Counted from the stretch's first letter, positions 1 through 9,762 are shown. The stretch: 34,331 bases of DNA from an uncultured Bacilli bacterium (GCA_947632325.1 CANROU010000010.1:1-34331), one strand, 5' to 3'. Translations and numbers: made by a program. The notes: generated by a model not told the origin, from the sequence alone.

Positions 1-710
1 TATTGAATAGGAATTCTCCGTTCTGCTTCTTGAACAAAAATAACTCCAATTATAATAGCTAAATAAACTATCACAAACAAAACAAATAATAATATTCCAA
101 CTATAGTAGAACTAGTAGTATCAAAATTAACTAAACCAGTGAATGCTTGAATAAACATCTGTGGTAAAGTTGCAATAATACCAGCCATGATAATTAAACT
201 AACACCATTTCCAAGACCTTTTTGAGTAATTTGATCTCCTAACCATAAAAGGAAAGCTGTTCCTGCTGTTAAAATAATGGCTACCATTAAATATTTTAAT
301 GGATCTTGTGATTTACCTAATACAGCAAATGAAAATGCATATCCTTCAACAAACGCTAAGGCAATACCTATATATCTAGTAATTTGATTCATCTTTTGAC
401 GTCCAACATGACCCTGCTTTTTCAAATCTGAAAAGTAAGGAACAATATCCATCTGTAATAACTGTGTTACAATTGAAGCCGAAATATAAGGCATTACTCC
501 CAAAGCAAATATTGAAAAATTCTTTAAAGCTCCTCCACCCATGACATTAATTAGTTCTAGGAAACCTAAACTACTAGTTAAATCTTGAGTTCCAGGAACC
601 CTAACCTGTGTTCCAACTATAAAAATAGCTAAACCAAATAATGTAAATAACAATCGCTTCCTTAAATCTTTATTAGTAGGAGCAAACAATTGCTTGATGG
701 TTTTTAACAT
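1..710 (-). CDS. secY: Protein translocase subunit SecY (partial, N-terminal 236 residues)
   Basis: SecY is the channel subunit of the SecYEG translocon in the plasma membrane. I translated the minus strand from the ATG at 708-710; the frame stays open to the window edge, so the C-terminal half is missing. Visible family features are the charged cytoplasmic N-terminus with a LRKRLLFTL stretch, the VPG segment after TM1, the FALGVMPYISASI plug/TM2 region, and the GQKMNQITRY-like cytoplasmic loop. Several hydrophobic helices follow, with LLWLGDQITQKGLGNGVSLI matching the SecY signature around TM4. It begins 1 bp after the rplO stop. Its ribosome-binding site (GAGGTGAT) lies inside the rplO end, so it is translationally coupled and is the last visible gene of the spc operon. 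Confidence 0.96.
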   Translation of the reverse strand, partial: MLKTIKQLFAPTNKDLRKRLLFTLFGLAIFIVGTQVRVPGTQDLTSSLGFLELINVMGGGALKNFSIFALGVMPYISASIVTQLLQMDIVPYFSDLKKQGHVGRQKMNQITRYIGIALAFVEGYAFSFAVLGKSQDPLKYLMVAIILTAGTAFLLWLGDQITQKGLGNGVSLIIMAGIIATLPQMFIQAFTGLVNFDTTSSTIVGILLFVLFVIVYLAIIIGVIFVQEAERRIPIQ

Positions 711-711
711 G

Positions 712-1155
712 CTAAATCACCTCAGCTTTACTTCCTGATTCATTAATCTTTTCTAAAGCGCTAGCTGAAAATTTATGAGCTTGAATAGTTAGCTTCTTTT
801 CTAACTTACCTTCCCCTAATACTTTTACACCACTTAATTGTTTTTTAACTAATCCACTTTCTTTTAAAAGAGCTGGTGTAACAACTGTTCCATCTTTAAA
901 ACGATTTAAATCATCTAAATTGATAACAGCATACTCTTTTTTAAATAAGTAATTACTAAATCCCCTTTTTGGCAAACGTCTATATAATGGTAATTGTCCT
1001 CCTTCAAATACAGGATTAATACTACCACCACTACGAGCTTTTTGACCTTTATAACCACGGCCACTTGTTTTTCCTAAACCACTCCCTGGTCCACGTCCTA
1101 CACGTTTTTTAACTTGTGTAGCTCCAGGATTTTTTTGTAATTCATGTAACTTCAT
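712..1155 (-). CDS. rplO: 50S ribosomal protein L15
   Basis: Structural protein of the large subunit, a late-assembly protein contacting 23S rRNA. The 147-residue product has the L15 N-terminus ([13 protein letters not shown]) and the Gly/Arg-rich segment [20 protein letters not shown], followed by the [20 protein letters not shown] block; length is normal. Its ATG overlaps the rpsE stop by one base (TAATG), so translation is coupled. The gene that normally sits between rpsE and rplO, rpmD for L30, is absent here. Confidence 0.97.
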   Translation of the reverse strand: MKLHELQKNPGATQVKKRVGRGPGSGLGKTSGRGYKGQKARSGGSINPVFEGGQLPLYRRLPKRGFSNYLFKKEYAVINLDDLNRFKDGTVVTPALLKESGLVKKQLSGVKVLGEGKLEKKLTIQAHKFSASALEKINESGSKAEVI

Positions 1156-1670
1156 TATCCTAATATCTCCTCTTTTGTTTTTCCACGCAATTTAGCAACT
1201 TGTTCTGGTGTTTTTATTGATTTTAAAGCATCAATAGTTGCTGTAGCCATATTTAATTTAGTTCTTGATCCAAGTGATTTAGAAGAAATATCATGAACTC
1301 CCGCAAGTTCCAAAACAGCTCTTACTGCACCTCCAGCAATAATTCCAGCTCCCGCTGGTGCTGGCTTAACAATAACCCTAGCTGCACCTGATGTTCCTAT
1401 GGCTTCGTGAGCAATCGTTCTACCATCTATCAATGGTATTCTTATAAGATTTTTATTAGCGGCTTGTATTGCTTTCTTAATTGCATCAGGTACTTCGTTT
1501 GCCTTACCAATACCTAATCCAACTTGACCTTTTCTATCCCCAACGACTACGGTAGCTGAGAAACGACGTTGACGTCCACCTTTATTAACTTTTACAACAC
1601 TTTTAATCTCAATTACTAATTCTTCAAGTGTCTTTTCTTGTTTACGTGGGGCCATTTTTCTATTTTGCAT
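1155..1670 (-). CDS. rpsE: 30S ribosomal protein S5
   Basis: Small-subunit protein with a double-stranded RNA-binding-like N-terminal domain and a C-terminal alpha/beta domain, important for decoding fidelity. The 171-residue product has the S5 signature region [19 protein letters not shown] followed by the [17 protein letters not shown] block and a C-terminal [20 protein letters not shown] segment. I keep the ATG at 1670 because AGGAGGG lies 5 nt upstream; an internal ATG five codons later (MAPRK) has no comparable site. The gene directly abuts rplO with no L30 gene between. Confidence 0.97.
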   Translation of the reverse strand: MQNRKMAPRKQEKTLEELVIEIKSVVKVNKGGRQRRFSATVVVGDRKGQVGLGIGKANEVPDAIKKAIQAANKNLIRIPLIDGRTIAHEAIGTSGAARVIVKPAPAGAGIIAGGAVRAVLELAGVHDISSKSLGSRTKLNMATATIDALKSIKTPEQVAKLRGKTKEEILG

Positions 1671-1682
1671 AGTACCCTCCTT

Positions 1683-2045
1683 CTAAAATTCTAATCCATT
1701 TTCTCGTGCAGCATCTGCTAATGCTTTTACACGACCATGATAAAGATATCCACCTCTATCAAATACTACTTTCTTAATACCTGCTTCCTTAGCTTTTAAA
1801 GCAAGCAATTCACCTACTTTTTCTGCTGCTTTAATATTGCCACCATTAGATAAATTTAATGTCTTATCTAATGAAGAAGCAGAAACAAGTGTTGTAGCTG
1901 TTTCATCATCAATAATTTGAGCATAAATACCTGCATTAGAACGAAATACATTTAGTCTTGGCACATCAACAGTACCAAAGATATTTTTTCTAACACGTGA
2001 ATGCCGTACTACACGCATTTTATTGCGAGATTCTTTTTTTATCAT
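1683..2045 (-). CDS. rplR: 50S ribosomal protein L18
   Basis: 5S rRNA-binding protein of the central protuberance, working with L5. The 120-residue product is of normal length. It has the basic N-terminus [20 protein letters not shown], the [19 protein letters not shown] core and the C-terminal [23 protein letters not shown]18 signature. It sits between rplF and rpsE as in other bacteria, with short gaps consistent with one transcript. Confidence 0.97.
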   Translation of the reverse strand: MIKKESRNKMRVVRHSRVRKNIFGTVDVPRLNVFRSNAGIYAQIIDDETATTLVSASSLDKTLNLSNGGNIKAAEKVGELLALKAKEAGIKKVVFDRGGYLYHGRVKALADAARENGLEF

Positions 2046-2069
2046 ATGTATCTTTCTCCCTTCATCCTA

Positions 2070-2606
2070 TTAAGCAGCTTTCTTTCCTTCTTTACGACGA
2101 ACATATTCATCTTTATAACGAATACCTTTACCCTTATATGGTTCAGGTGGTCTAACTTTACGAACATTAGCGGCAAATTCACCTACTAATATTTTATCAA
2201 TTCCTTTAATAGTGATTTCTGTATTACTTGAAGCAGTAACTTCAATTCCCTTAGGAATATCCATCTCTACTGGATGTGAATATCCAGCATTGATAACCAA
2301 CTGATTACCTTTAACATTAAAACGATATCCAACACCGATTATTTCTAAACTTTTTTCAAAACCTTTAGTAACACCTGTAATCATGTTCATCACATTAGCA
2401 TTAATGGTTCCATGCATTGCTTTAGTTTTAATTTGATCATTAGCTCTTTCTAGAGTTAATGTATCACCATCTTGCTTCAATGTAATATCATCTATTGAGT
2501 GTGTAGTCAAAGTACCCTTAGGTCCAGTAACTGTTATAATATTATCACTAATACTTACCGTCACTCCCTCTGGTACCACAATTTTCCTATTTCCAATACG
2601 GCTCAT
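2070..2606 (-). CDS. rplF: 50S ribosomal protein L6
   Basis: Large-subunit protein near the GTPase-associated/sarcin-ricin region. The 178-residue product begins MSRIGNRKIVVPEGV and shows the two tandem L6 alpha/beta repeats. It ends with the C-terminal signature PPEPYKGKGIRYKDEYVRRKEGK, very close to the family consensus. It is preceded by a clear AGGAGG-type site and lies 26 bp after rpsH, in spc operon order. Confidence 0.98.
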   Translation of the reverse strand: MSRIGNRKIVVPEGVTVSISDNIITVTGPKGTLTTHSIDDITLKQDGDTLTLERANDQIKTKAMHGTINANVMNMITGVTKGFEKSLEIIGVGYRFNVKGNQLVINAGYSHPVEMDIPKGIEVTASSNTEITIKGIDKILVGEFAANVRKVRPPEPYKGKGIRYKDEYVRRKEGKKAA

Positions 2607-2632
2607 ATTGACACCTCCTTATATTTCAATTT

Positions 2633-3034
2633 TTACCAAATATAAGCTAAAACTTCTCCACCTACATTAAGTTTTCTTGCTTGTTTATCAGTCATAATAC
2701 CCTTTGAGGTAGATATTATTGCAATTCCCAAACCATTCAATACTTTAGGAATTTCATTGTTTTTCGCATACACTCTAAGCCCTGGCTTTGAAATTCTCTT
2801 TAATCCTGTAATTACTCTTTCCTTATTTTGTCCATATTTCAAAGTCAAAACAATCATCTTTTGTACACTATCATCTAATAACTTATAATCCTCAATAAAA
2901 CCCTCTTCTTTTAAAATTCTTGCCAATTCAAGTTTCAAGTTAGAAGATGGTACACTAACTTCTTTATAATGCATTTGATTAGCATTACGAATACGTGTTA
3001 ACATATCTGCGATTGTATCAGTTACTACAGCCAT
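2633..3034 (-). CDS. rpsH: 30S ribosomal protein S8
   Basis: Primary 16S rRNA-binding protein of the small-subunit platform; in E. coli S8 is also the translational repressor of the spc operon. The 133-residue product starts [18 protein letters not shown], the diagnostic S8 N-terminus. It ends with the conserved [17 protein letters not shown] segment and a terminal GGEVLAYIW. Nothing in the sequence tells whether S8 autoregulation operates here. Confidence 0.98.
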   Translation of the reverse strand: MAVVTDTIADMLTRIRNANQMHYKEVSVPSSNLKLELARILKEEGFIEDYKLLDDSVQKMIVLTLKYGQNKERVITGLKRISKPGLRVYAKNNEIPKVLNGLGIAIISTSKGIMTDKQARKLNVGGEVLAYIW

Positions 3035-3054
3035 TTAAATTCCTCCTTCCCAAA

Positions 3055-3240
3055 TTACCAACTTGATTTCTTTACACCTGGTATTTGTCCTTTATGTGCT
3101 AATTCACGAAAGCAAATACGACAGATACCGAACTTACTCATTACGGCATGAGGACGTCCACAACGAGCACAGCGCGTATATTCTCTCACTTTAAATTTTG
3201 GCTTTCTATTAGCTTTTACTATCATACTTTTTTTTGCCAT
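3055..3240 (-). CDS. rpsN: 30S ribosomal protein S14, zinc-binding type (type Z)
   Basis: Small-subunit head protein. I start at the ATG at 3240, which gives 61 residues and has GGAGGG just upstream. The longer open frame (to 3282) would overlap rplE and lacks homology. The product has four cysteines (C24, C27, C40, C43; two CxxC pairs spaced 12 apart) forming a zinc ribbon. It is therefore the short zinc-dependent form and not the 89-100-residue zinc-free paralogue. This is the usual form at this locus in Bacillota. Confidence 0.97.
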   Translation of the reverse strand: MAKKSMIVKANRKPKFKVREYTRCARCGRPHAVMSKFGICRICFRELAHKGQIPGVKKSSW

Positions 3241-3253
3241 TTTTACCCTCCAA

Positions 3254-3793
3254 TTACTTTCTAAAAGGAATTCCAAGTCCACTTAATAAATCATAAGCTT
3301 CCTCATTAGATTTTGCCGTGGTTACGAACACAATATCCATTCCACGAATTTTTACAACGTTATCATATTCAATTTCAGAGAAAATCAATTGTTCTTTAAT
3401 TCCTAATGTATAATTTCCTCGACCATCAAAAGCCCTTGGACTAACACCTCTAAAATCACGTACACGAGGTAATCCAATCGAAACTAATTTGTCCATAAAG
3501 TTATACATGTTTTCTCCACGTAAAGTAACTTTACAACCAATAGATTGTCCTTCACGCACCTTAAATCCTGCAATAGACTTTTTAGCCTTAGTAATTACCG
3601 GCTTTTGACCAGAGATTAAAGTTAAATCATTAACAGCTGCATCTAATAATTTAGAATTAGTTGTTGCATCTCCTACTCCCATATTAATAACAATTTTTTC
3701 TAATTTTGGTACTTCCATAATTGTTTTATAATTATGTTTTTCCATTAAACTTGGAACAACTTCTTTTAAGTATTTTTCTTTTAGGCGGTTCAT
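3254..3793 (-). CDS. rplE: 50S ribosomal protein L5
   Basis: 5S rRNA-binding protein of the central protuberance that contacts P-site tRNA. The 179-residue product is full length. It shows [16 protein letters not shown], the [21 protein letters not shown] block typical of L5, and the [19 protein letters not shown] segment. A strong AAGGAGGG precedes the ATG. It lies between rplX and rpsN in normal order. Confidence 0.98.
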   Translation of the reverse strand: MNRLKEKYLKEVVPSLMEKHNYKTIMEVPKLEKIVINMGVGDATTNSKLLDAAVNDLTLISGQKPVITKAKKSIAGFKVREGQSIGCKVTLRGENMYNFMDKLVSIGLPRVRDFRGVSPRAFDGRGNYTLGIKEQLIFSEIEYDNVVKIRGMDIVFVTTAKSNEEAYDLLSGLGIPFRK

Positions 3794-3815
3794 ATATCTA
3801 TTACCCTCCTTTCAA

Positions 3816-4127
3816 TTAATCAAGCTTCTCGTTTGATTTTTTACTGATTCTTACTTTTTTCTTAGTTTTTTCATCGATTGTATGTCCAATTCTAGTTTTC
3901 TTCTTAGTAGATGGATCAATTATCATAACATTTGAGGCATGAATTGGAGCTTCAGTTTCCAAAATTCCACCTGTTTCATTTCCATTACCTTTTTTATGCT
4001 TCTTAACAATGTTAACACCTTCAACAATGACCTTGTTCTCATTTCTTAATGTTTTAATAATTTTTCCTTCTTTACCCTTACTAGAACCAGATATTACTAC
4101 AACTTTGTCTCCTACTTTAAAGTTCAT
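3816..4127 (-). CDS. rplX: 50S ribosomal protein L24
   Basis: Assembly-initiating protein of the large subunit. The 103-residue product has an N-terminal KOW motif (FKVGDKVVVISGSSKGKEGKI), the EGVNIVKKHKK segment and a basic C-terminus, as in bacterial L24. It lies 10 bp downstream of rplN and 22 bp upstream of rplE, consistent with cotranscription. Confidence 0.97.
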   Translation of the reverse strand: MNFKVGDKVVVISGSSKGKEGKIIKTLRNENKVIVEGVNIVKKHKKGNGNETGGILETEAPIHASNVMIIDPSTKKKTRIGHTIDEKTKKKVRISKKSNEKLD

Positions 4128-4137
4128 AATATCCTCC

Positions 4138-4506
4138 TTATAGCACTTCTTTCGCTAATGACGCGATTTTGGTATAACCTGCATCACGAATTTCACGAGC
4201 CACTGGTCCAAAGATACGAGTTCCAACTGGACTCTTATCATCTCTAATGATTACACAAGCATTATCATCAAATTTAATATAGCTTCCATCATCACGACGA
4301 ACACCAAATTTACTTCTAACAATAACGGCTTTAACAACTTTGCTTTTTTTAATAGTACCATTCGGTGTAGCATTTTTTACTGTACCAACAACGATGTCTC
4401 CTATATTACCAGTTTTTCTTTTGCTTCCTCCTAGCACTCGAATAACTAATAGTTCGCGCGCTCCTGAGTTATCAGCAACTTTTAACCGGCTTTCTTGTTG
4501 TAACAT
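4138..4506 (-). CDS. rplN: 50S ribosomal protein L14
   Basis: Large-subunit interface protein that contacts 16S rRNA helix 14 in the 70S ribosome. The 122-residue product, the standard length, begins [20 protein letters not shown]. It contains the highly conserved [17 protein letters not shown] and [11 protein letters not shown] segments. It follows rpsQ in standard order. Confidence 0.98.
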   Translation of the reverse strand: MLQQESRLKVADNSGARELLVIRVLGGSKRKTGNIGDIVVGTVKNATPNGTIKKSKVVKAVIVRSKFGVRRDDGSYIKFDDNACVIIRDDKSPVGTRIFGPVAREIRDAGYTKIASLAKEVL

Positions 4507-4536
4507 AATTATTCCTCCTTCACCTAATTCTAAGCT

Positions 4537-4797
4537 CTATAAAATTACCGCTTCCATCACTATTTCTTTTAAATAGAAACGTTTTGTTTTAGAAATTGGC
4601 TTGGTTTCTACGATACGTACTGTATCGCCAACTTTGGCCTTATTGCTTTCATCATGAGCAGTATATTTTTTAGAATATTTTACTCTTTTTCCATATTTAG
4701 AGTGTTCTTTATATGTTTCTACCAAAACTGTAATAGTTTTATTATTGGTAGCGCTTATAACTTTTCCAACAAATTCACGTTTATTTTTTTTGTCCAT
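4537..4797 (-). CDS. rpsQ: 30S ribosomal protein S17
   Basis: Primary 16S rRNA-binding OB-fold protein of the small subunit body. The 86-residue product shows [19 protein letters not shown] and the diagnostic [16 protein letters not shown] segment, then the [18 protein letters not shown] block. Length is normal. It is 9 bp from rpmC. Confidence 0.97.
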   Translation of the reverse strand: MDKKNKREFVGKVISATNNKTITVLVETYKEHSKYGKRVKYSKKYTAHDESNKAKVGDTVRIVETKPISKTKRFYLKEIVMEAVIL

Positions 4798-4806
4798 ACT
4801 AACCTC

Positions 4807-5007
4807 CTAATTATCTAACTCATGTTCCCGTTCTTTTAAAACGGTCTTCATTCTGGCTACGGTGTGTCTTAACTCTCTAATTCTTGAAGGTTTTTCTAAA
4901 TTTCCTGTTGCTTGTTGGAATCGTAAATTAAATAATTCTTCCTTTGTTTCCTTAATCTTTTTGTTAATTTCATCAGTGGTTAGTTTTCTAATTTCATTAA
5001 CCTTCAT
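4807..5007 (-). CDS. rpmC: 50S ribosomal protein L29
   Basis: Two-helix protein at the peptide exit tunnel that contributes to the docking site for signal recognition particle and chaperones. I place the start at the ATG at 5007 (MKVNEIRKL, 66 residues, the usual length). GGTGGTGA precedes this ATG, while the upstream ATG at 5022 has no Shine-Dalgarno sequence. The coding region overlaps the end of rplP by 11 bp, so translation is probably coupled. The family block [20 protein letters not shown] is present. Confidence 0.95.
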   Translation of the reverse strand: MKVNEIRKLTTDEINKKIKETKEELFNLRFQQATGNLEKPSRIRELRHTVARMKTVLKEREHELDN

Positions 5008-5428
5008 TCTTTTCACCACCATTTTCTCTTGTTACAAATTTTGTTGTAATTGGTAATTTATGACTAGCTAGACGTAATGCTTCACGTGCTACTTCTTCAC
5101 TAACACCGGCAATTTCAAACATGATCTTACCTTCTTTAACAACAGCTACCCACCCTTCAACATTACCTTTACCTTTTCCTTGACGAGTTCCAATTGGTTT
5201 CTTTGTCAAAGGCATATGTGGAAATATATTAATCCAAACTTTTCCTCCACGTTTCATGTAACGTGTCATAGCAATACGGGCTGCTTCTATTTGATTAGCT
5301 GTAATCCAAGCTCCTTCTTTTGCCATTAAGCCATAATCACCAAAATGTAATTCACGATTACCACGTGAAGTTCCTTCATAAGGTAATCTATGAACACGAC
5401 GATATTTTGTTCTCGCTGGTATTAACAT
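4997..5428 (-). CDS. rplP: 50S ribosomal protein L16
   Basis: Late-assembling large-subunit protein near the A site. The 143-residue product has the typical basic N-terminus [19 protein letters not shown]. It also has [25 protein letters not shown] and the [20 protein letters not shown] signature with [22 protein letters not shown]. The final residues overlap the L29 start. Confidence 0.98.
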   Translation of the reverse strand: MLIPARTKYRRVHRLPYEGTSRGNRELHFGDYGLMAKEGAWITANQIEAARIAMTRYMKRGGKVWINIFPHMPLTKKPIGTRQGKGKGNVEGWVAVVKEGKIMFEIAGVSEEVAREALRLASHKLPITTKFVTRENGGEKNEG

Positions 5429-5429
5429 A

Positions 5430-6083
5430 TTAATTACCTCCTTTTACCTTTTTTGAAGGAAGTATTTCTCCTTTGTATATCCATACTTTAACACCAATTT
5501 TTCCATAAGTTGTATCTGCTTCACTAACTGCATAATCTACATCAGCTCTTAAAGTATGAAGTGGAATTGTTCCTTCTGTATAGCCCTCACTACGTGCCAT
5601 ATCAGCTCCACCTAAACGTCCAGAAACCATTGTTTTAATACCTTTAGCTCCTGCTCGTCTAGCGTTTCTAATTGCTCGCTTTTGAGCCATTCTAAATGAT
5701 GCCCTATTACTAATTTGATTAGCTATAGAATCAGCCACTAACTGAGCATTAAGATCAGGTTGCTTGATATCCACAATCGAAACTTGAATCGCTTCATCTA
5801 CTAATTTAGTTAGATTTTTCTTAAGTTTTTCGATTTCTTCGCCACCTTTACCAATCATAACACCTGGTTTTGACGTATGTACTATAACTTCGCATCTTTT
5901 ATTATTTCTATCAATCTCTACTTTGGCAATCCCAGCATCCTTTAAATTTTTTTCAAGATACTTACGAATTTTAATATCGTTATTTAACATTTTTGCAAAA
6001 TCTTTTTTATCAGCATACCATTTGGCATCCCAAGTTTTATTGATTCCAATTCTAAGTCCTATTGGACTTACCTTTTGTCCCAT
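5430..6083 (-). CDS. rpsC: 30S ribosomal protein S3
   Basis: Small-subunit head protein at the mRNA entry channel. I start at the ATG at 6083 ([14 protein letters not shown], 217 residues), which has AAAGGAGG upstream; the longer open frame to 6122 would run into rplV and is unsupported. The type-2 KH domain carries GKGG at residues 78-81, and the C-terminal domain has the [21 protein letters not shown] block. It is separated from rplP by 1 bp. Confidence 0.97.
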   Translation of the reverse strand: MGQKVSPIGLRIGINKTWDAKWYADKKDFAKMLNNDIKIRKYLEKNLKDAGIAKVEIDRNNKRCEVIVHTSKPGVMIGKGGEEIEKLKKNLTKLVDEAIQVSIVDIKQPDLNAQLVADSIANQISNRASFRMAQKRAIRNARRAGAKGIKTMVSGRLGGADMARSEGYTEGTIPLHTLRADVDYAVSEADTTYGKIGVKVWIYKGEILPSKKVKGGN

Positions 6084-6102
6084 GTCATAACCTCCTTTTA
6101 GA

Positions 6103-6435
6103 TTATTTAGTAGCCACAACAATCACAATGTGACTAGTTCTTCTATCATTGTGTCCAATATGTCCACGTGAATCAAACATTACACGTTTCATAACAGGAC
6201 CATTATCTACTCTTGCTTCCTTAACATATAAAGTATTTTGATCAGCATTATTATTGTTTACAGCATTAGCAATAGCCGAATCTAATACTTTTTTAGTAAG
6301 TCGTGCTGGTTTTTTATTAATATTATTTAATATGGTCAACGCATCACTCACATTTTTACCACGAATTAAATCAACAACAAGACGTGTTTTAATTGGTGAT
6401 ACTCTTAATGCTTTTCCAATAGCTTTTGCTTCCAT
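6103..6435 (-). CDS. rplV: 50S ribosomal protein L22
   Basis: Large-subunit protein whose long beta-hairpin lines the nascent-peptide tunnel. The 110-residue product shows [18 protein letters not shown] at the N-terminus. The C-terminal hairpin region includes [20 protein letters not shown] and a basic tip. Length is normal with no extension. It lies between rpsS and rpsC in standard order. Confidence 0.98.
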   Translation of the reverse strand: MEAKAIGKALRVSPIKTRLVVDLIRGKNVSDALTILNNINKKPARLTKKVLDSAIANAVNNNNADQNTLYVKEARVDNGPVMKRVMFDSRGHIGHNDRRTSHIVIVVATK

Positions 6436-6458
6436 ATTTTTCCCTCCTAGTTCTTATT

Positions 6459-6728
6459 TTACTTTTTCTTATCAGAACCATGTCCGCCAAATTTACGTGT
6501 TAAAGCAAATTCACCTAACTTATGTCCAACCATATCTTCGGTAACATAAACCGGAATAAATTCTTTTCCGTTGTGAACCGCAAATGTGTGTCCAATAAAA
6601 TCAGGATAAATTGTTGAACGGCGAGACCAAGTTTTGATAACTTCTTTTTTTCCAGTTTCATTTAATTTCTTTACTCTATCTAGTAAACGAGTAAAAACAT
6701 AAGGTCCTTTCTTTAAACTTCTAGCCAT
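6459..6728 (-). CDS. rpsS: 30S ribosomal protein S19
   Basis: Small-subunit head protein forming bridges with the central protuberance. The 89-residue product begins [19 protein letters not shown]. It contains the highly conserved [24 protein letters not shown] block and ends with [19 protein letters not shown]. Length and order are standard. Confidence 0.98.
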   Translation of the reverse strand: MARSLKKGPYVFTRLLDRVKKLNETGKKEVIKTWSRRSTIYPDFIGHTFAVHNGKEFIPVYVTEDMVGHKLGEFALTRKFGGHGSDKKK

Positions 6729-6745
6729 TTAAAATCATCCTTTCC

Positions 6746-7576
6746 TTATTTACTATTACGGCGACGTACAATGAGTTTGTCGCTTGCTTTCTTTTTGCGT
6801 GTCTTATATCCAAGAGCAGGTTTACCCCAAGGTGTAACAGGTCCCTTACGTCCAATAGGAGCACGACCTTCACCACCACCATGTGGATGATCATTAGGAT
6901 TCATTACTGATCCACGTACTGTTGGACGAATTCCTTTATGGCGGCTTCTACCAGCTTTACCTAATTTTACTAATTCAGCATCTTCATTACCAACTTCACC
7001 GATTGTAGCCATACAAGTACCTAATACTTTTCTTTGTTCACCACTAGATAAACGAATCATAACATAATTATCTTCACGACCTAATATTTGAGCAGATGAA
7101 CCAGCACTTCTAGCTAATTCTCCACCTTTACCTGGACGCAATTCAATATTATGAATCATTGTTCCAACAGGAATATTCATAATTGGTAAAGCATTACCAA
7201 CTTTAATATCCACTTTTTCTCCTGAAACAATTTCCATACCTACCTTAATATTTTTTGGCGCTATGATATATCTTTTTTCACCATCTTTATAATTAATTAA
7301 AGCTATATTAGCTGTTCTATTTGGATCATACTCAATACTAACAACCACTCCAGGAATATCAAATTTATTTCTCTTAAAATCAATAAGACGATATTTTCTT
7401 TTAGCTCCTCCACCATGATGTCTTACCGTTGTTTTACCTTGATTATTACGTCCTCCGTTTTTCTTTAACGAAACTAACAGTGATTTTTGAGGAGTAGACG
7501 TTGTAATTTCTTCATTTACTAACGTACTCATCTTTCTACGTCCTGGTGTAGTAGGTTTATAATTTCTAATTGCCAT
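6746..7576 (-). CDS. rplB: 50S ribosomal protein L2
   Basis: Core large-subunit protein required for subunit association and the peptidyl-transferase region. I start at the ATG at 7576 ([14 protein letters not shown], 276 residues, the usual length), directly behind AAGGAGGG; the frame upstream to 7597 overlaps rplW and is not needed. The C-terminal signature [19 protein letters not shown], with the functionally important His in the GGGEGR region, is intact. Confidence 0.98.
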   Translation of the reverse strand: MAIRNYKPTTPGRRKMSTLVNEEITTSTPQKSLLVSLKKNGGRNNQGKTTVRHHGGGAKRKYRLIDFKRNKFDIPGVVVSIEYDPNRTANIALINYKDGEKRYIIAPKNIKVGMEIVSGEKVDIKVGNALPIMNIPVGTMIHNIELRPGKGGELARSAGSSAQILGREDNYVMIRLSSGEQRKVLGTCMATIGEVGNEDAELVKLGKAGRSRHKGIRPTVRGSVMNPNDHPHGGGEGRAPIGRKGPVTPWGKPALGYKTRKKKASDKLIVRRRNSK

Positions 7577-7589
7577 ATTTACCCTCCTT

Positions 7590-7871
7590 CTAACCAAGAT
7601 CTATAGTTTGACCTTCTTTAAGTGTCACAATAGCTTTTTTCTTACGATTTGTAAGTCCACTATAACGGCCAACTCTTCTCTTTTTTGGTTTTACATTAAG
7701 TGTTCGAACTTCAATAACGTTCACTTTAAATATTTTTTCTATGGCTAATTTTATTTCTGTTTTATTAGCCTTAACATCAACTTCAAAAACATATTTTCCG
7801 TTTTGATTAATATTACCAGCTTTTTCTGTAATTACTGGTGCCTTAATAACTTCTAAATATTTAGTATCCAT
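7590..7871 (-). CDS. rplW: 50S ribosomal protein L23
   Basis: Exit-tunnel protein and docking point for trigger factor and signal recognition particle. The 93-residue product shows [14 protein letters not shown], the [20 protein letters not shown] block and the [17 protein letters not shown] loop. Its ATG overlaps the rplD stop by one base (TAATG), so translation is coupled. Confidence 0.97.
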   Translation of the reverse strand: MDTKYLEVIKAPVITEKAGNINQNGKYVFEVDVKANKTEIKLAIEKIFKVNVIEVRTLNVKPKKRRVGRYSGLTNRKKKAIVTLKEGQTIDLG

Positions 7872-8497
7872 TAACTAAGCACCTCCTCAACTTGTTCTAA
7901 TGCCTCAGCTGTAAATAATAGCACATCTGCAGATACTACATCTAACACATTAATTTCACTTGTATCAATGATTGCTACATTAGCCAAATTACGTGAAGCT
8001 AAAATAACATTTTCTTCAAAATCTTTAACTACAATCAAACATTTTTTATCAGCAATTTGTAATAAATTTAATAAATTAACCATCTCTTTAGTTCTTGGTG
8101 TTGCAAACACTAATTCATCTAAAATCATAATTGTCTGATCCATTGCTTTATGAGCTAAGGCTGATTTTAATGCTAAACGACGTTCTTTTCTATTTTGTTT
8201 TTTACTATAATCACGTGGTACTGGCGTTCCATAATTTCCGCCACCTCTCCACTGTACAGCTCTAATAGATCCTTGTCTAGCATGACCTGTTCCTTTTTGT
8301 CTCCATGGCTTACGTCCACCACCTGATACTTCAGAGCGATTCTTTGTTTTATGTGTTCCTTGTCTTAATGATGCTCTAGCAAGAATAATCGCATCATATA
8401 ATACTTTATCATTTGGTGTAATGCCAAATACTGATTCATTTAGTTTTTTATCCTTAATTTTTTCACCATTAAGGTTCAAAATATTTACTTTTTCCAT
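7871..8497 (-). CDS. rplD: 50S ribosomal protein L4
   Basis: Large-subunit protein whose extended loop reaches the exit tunnel; in E. coli L4 also represses its own S10 operon. I start at the ATG at 8497 ([13 protein letters not shown], 208 residues), behind AAAGGAGGAAT; the longer open frame to 8572 overlaps rplC and begins with non-conserved residues. The conserved tunnel-loop block is clear: [20 protein letters not shown] followed by [18 protein letters not shown]. Confidence 0.97.
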   Translation of the reverse strand: MEKVNILNLNGEKIKDKKLNESVFGITPNDKVLYDAIILARASLRQGTHKTKNRSEVSGGGRKPWRQKGTGHARQGSIRAVQWRGGGNYGTPVPRDYSKKQNRKERRLALKSALAHKAMDQTIMILDELVFATPRTKEMVNLLNLLQIADKKCLIVVKDFEENVILASRNLANVAIIDTSEINVLDVVSADVLLFTAEALEQVEEVLS

Positions 8498-8537
8498 TTC
8501 GATTCCTCCTTTCATCACATTCATCTTATATCTTTTT

Positions 8538-9320
8538 TTATTCTGCCTGTGATGATGTTTCCTCAGTTTCATTTGATTCTTCAGTTTTATCTACCACTTC
8601 GACATCCTCAGTAGTAGCTGTTTCATCTTCTGTATTATCATCTTTAACTTCTTCAACTACATAAGTAATTAACTCTTTTTTAGGATTTTGTTTATCTCCC
8701 TTTTTTACTGAAGTACGAATTATAACTAATGAATTTTTTGGTCCAGGAACATTACCCTTAATCAAAATAACATTATTATCCATATCAACAGACACTACTT
8801 CCAAATTTTGAACAGTAGTAGCAACATTACCCATGTGACCAGGTAATTTTTTACCTTTCAACACGTGCATTGGTAACATTGTTCCAAGTGAACCTACTCC
8901 TCTATGATATTGAGATCCATGTCCCATTGGTCCACGAGATTGATTATGACGTTTAATAACACCTTGGAAACCTTTTCCTTTACTGATGCCACTAACATCA
9001 ACAATTTCTCCTTCTTTAAAAATATCCACTGAGATTACTTGTCCTAACGAATAATCTTGAACATTTACTCCCCTAATCTCTCTTAAGAAGCGCTTAGGTT
9101 CTGTATTGGCTTTTTTGGTATGTCCCATCTTTGGTTTATTACTAACTTTCTCTCTTACTGTTTGATAACCAAGTTGAATAGCGTCATAACCATCTTTTTC
9201 AACGGTTTTAATCTGTGTTACAACATTTGGTTCTACGGTAATAACTGTAACAGGAATTAATTTACCTTGTGCAGTAAAAACCTGTGTCATACCAATTTTT
9301 GTACCTAAGATTCCTTTCAT
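8538..9320 (-). CDS. rplC: 50S ribosomal protein L3 with a long acidic C-terminal extension
   Basis: Early-assembling large-subunit protein reaching the peptidyl-transferase centre. Residues 1 to about 208 are a normal L3 ([15 protein letters not shown], the [20 protein letters not shown] block, the LPGHMGN segment). The product continues to 260 residues, about 50 beyond a typical bacterial L3. The last 38 residues are almost free of hydrophobic residues and packed with Asp, Glu and Thr. The extension ends cleanly at a stop, with a normal 40-bp gap and ribosome-binding site before rplD, so it is not an obvious frameshift. Extended ribosomal proteins, L3 included, are known in Mycoplasma; what this tail does is unknown. 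Confidence 0.96.
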   Translation of the reverse strand: MKGILGTKIGMTQVFTAQGKLIPVTVITVEPNVVTQIKTVEKDGYDAIQLGYQTVREKVSNKPKMGHTKKANTEPKRFLREIRGVNVQDYSLGQVISVDIFKEGEIVDVSGISKGKGFQGVIKRHNQSRGPMGHGSQYHRGVGSLGTMLPMHVLKGKKLPGHMGNVATTVQNLEVVSVDMDNNVILIKGNVPGPKNSLVIIRTSVKKGDKQNPKKELITYVVEEVKDDNTEDETATTEDVEVVDKTEESNETEETSSQAE

Positions 9321-9336
9321 TTTAATTTCCTCCTAA

Positions 9337-9645
9337 TTATAATTTAATTTCAATATCAACACCACTTGGTATTTCTAACCTAGTCAATGCATCAATCGTT
9401 TCCTTTGTGGGATTCTTAATATCGATCAATCTTTTATGTGTACGCATTTCAAATTGTTCTCTTGAATCCTTATCTTTATGTACCGCCCTTAAAATTGTAT
9501 ATTTTTCAACTTCTGTAGGTAGTGGTACTGGACCAGATATTTGACCTCCTGATCTTTTAACTGTTTCAACAATTTTTTTAGTGGCATTATCAAGTATTCT
9601 GTGATCGAATGCTTTTAATCTAATACGAACTTTTTCTTTTGACAT
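9337..9645 (-). CDS. rpsJ: 30S ribosomal protein S10
   Basis: Small-subunit head protein, which also acts as NusE in transcription antitermination. The 102-residue product contains [20 protein letters not shown], the [19 protein letters not shown] block and the [16 protein letters not shown] signature. It is the first gene of the cluster; GGGAGGA precedes the ATG, and the promoter and leader lie at 9646-9798. Confidence 0.98.
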   Translation of the reverse strand: MSKEKVRIRLKAFDHRILDNATKKIVETVKRSGGQISGPVPLPTEVEKYTILRAVHKDKDSREQFEMRTHKRLIDIKNPTKETIDALTRLEIPSGVDIEIKL

Positions 9646-9762
9646 CTTTTTTCCTCCCTTCGCCTATATCTAGTATAGACATGCTCCGTGTAAATAACCC
9701 GATAAACTATTGGCAACTCAACCTGGCGTATCGACAACCTTACACATCTAAGCAGCCACACA
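9646..9762 (-). promoter_or_regulatory. 5' leader of the S10 operon, candidate autoregulatory structure
   Basis: About 117 nt lie between the predicted transcription start (near 9762) and the rpsJ ATG. The RNA can fold with an outer helix GUGUAA (9740-9745) with UUACAC (9688-9693) and an inner helix CGAUA (9729-9733) with UAUCG (9700-9704). These are separated by a symmetrical 6x6 internal loop and enclose about 24 nt. Regulated leaders recognised by ribosomal proteins are known before S10 operons in several bacteria. I do not recognise this one as a known class, and no terminator hairpin is visible in it. Confidence 0.5.

Noticed and set aside
3241-3282. N-terminal extension of S14 ([14 protein letters not shown])
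   Set aside because: It overlaps rplE, is not part of the family, and the internal ATG at 3240 has its own GGAGGG site.
8498-8572. 25-residue N-terminal extension of L4
   Set aside because: It overlaps the L3 acidic tail in another frame; AAAGGAGG sits just before the internal ATG at 8497.
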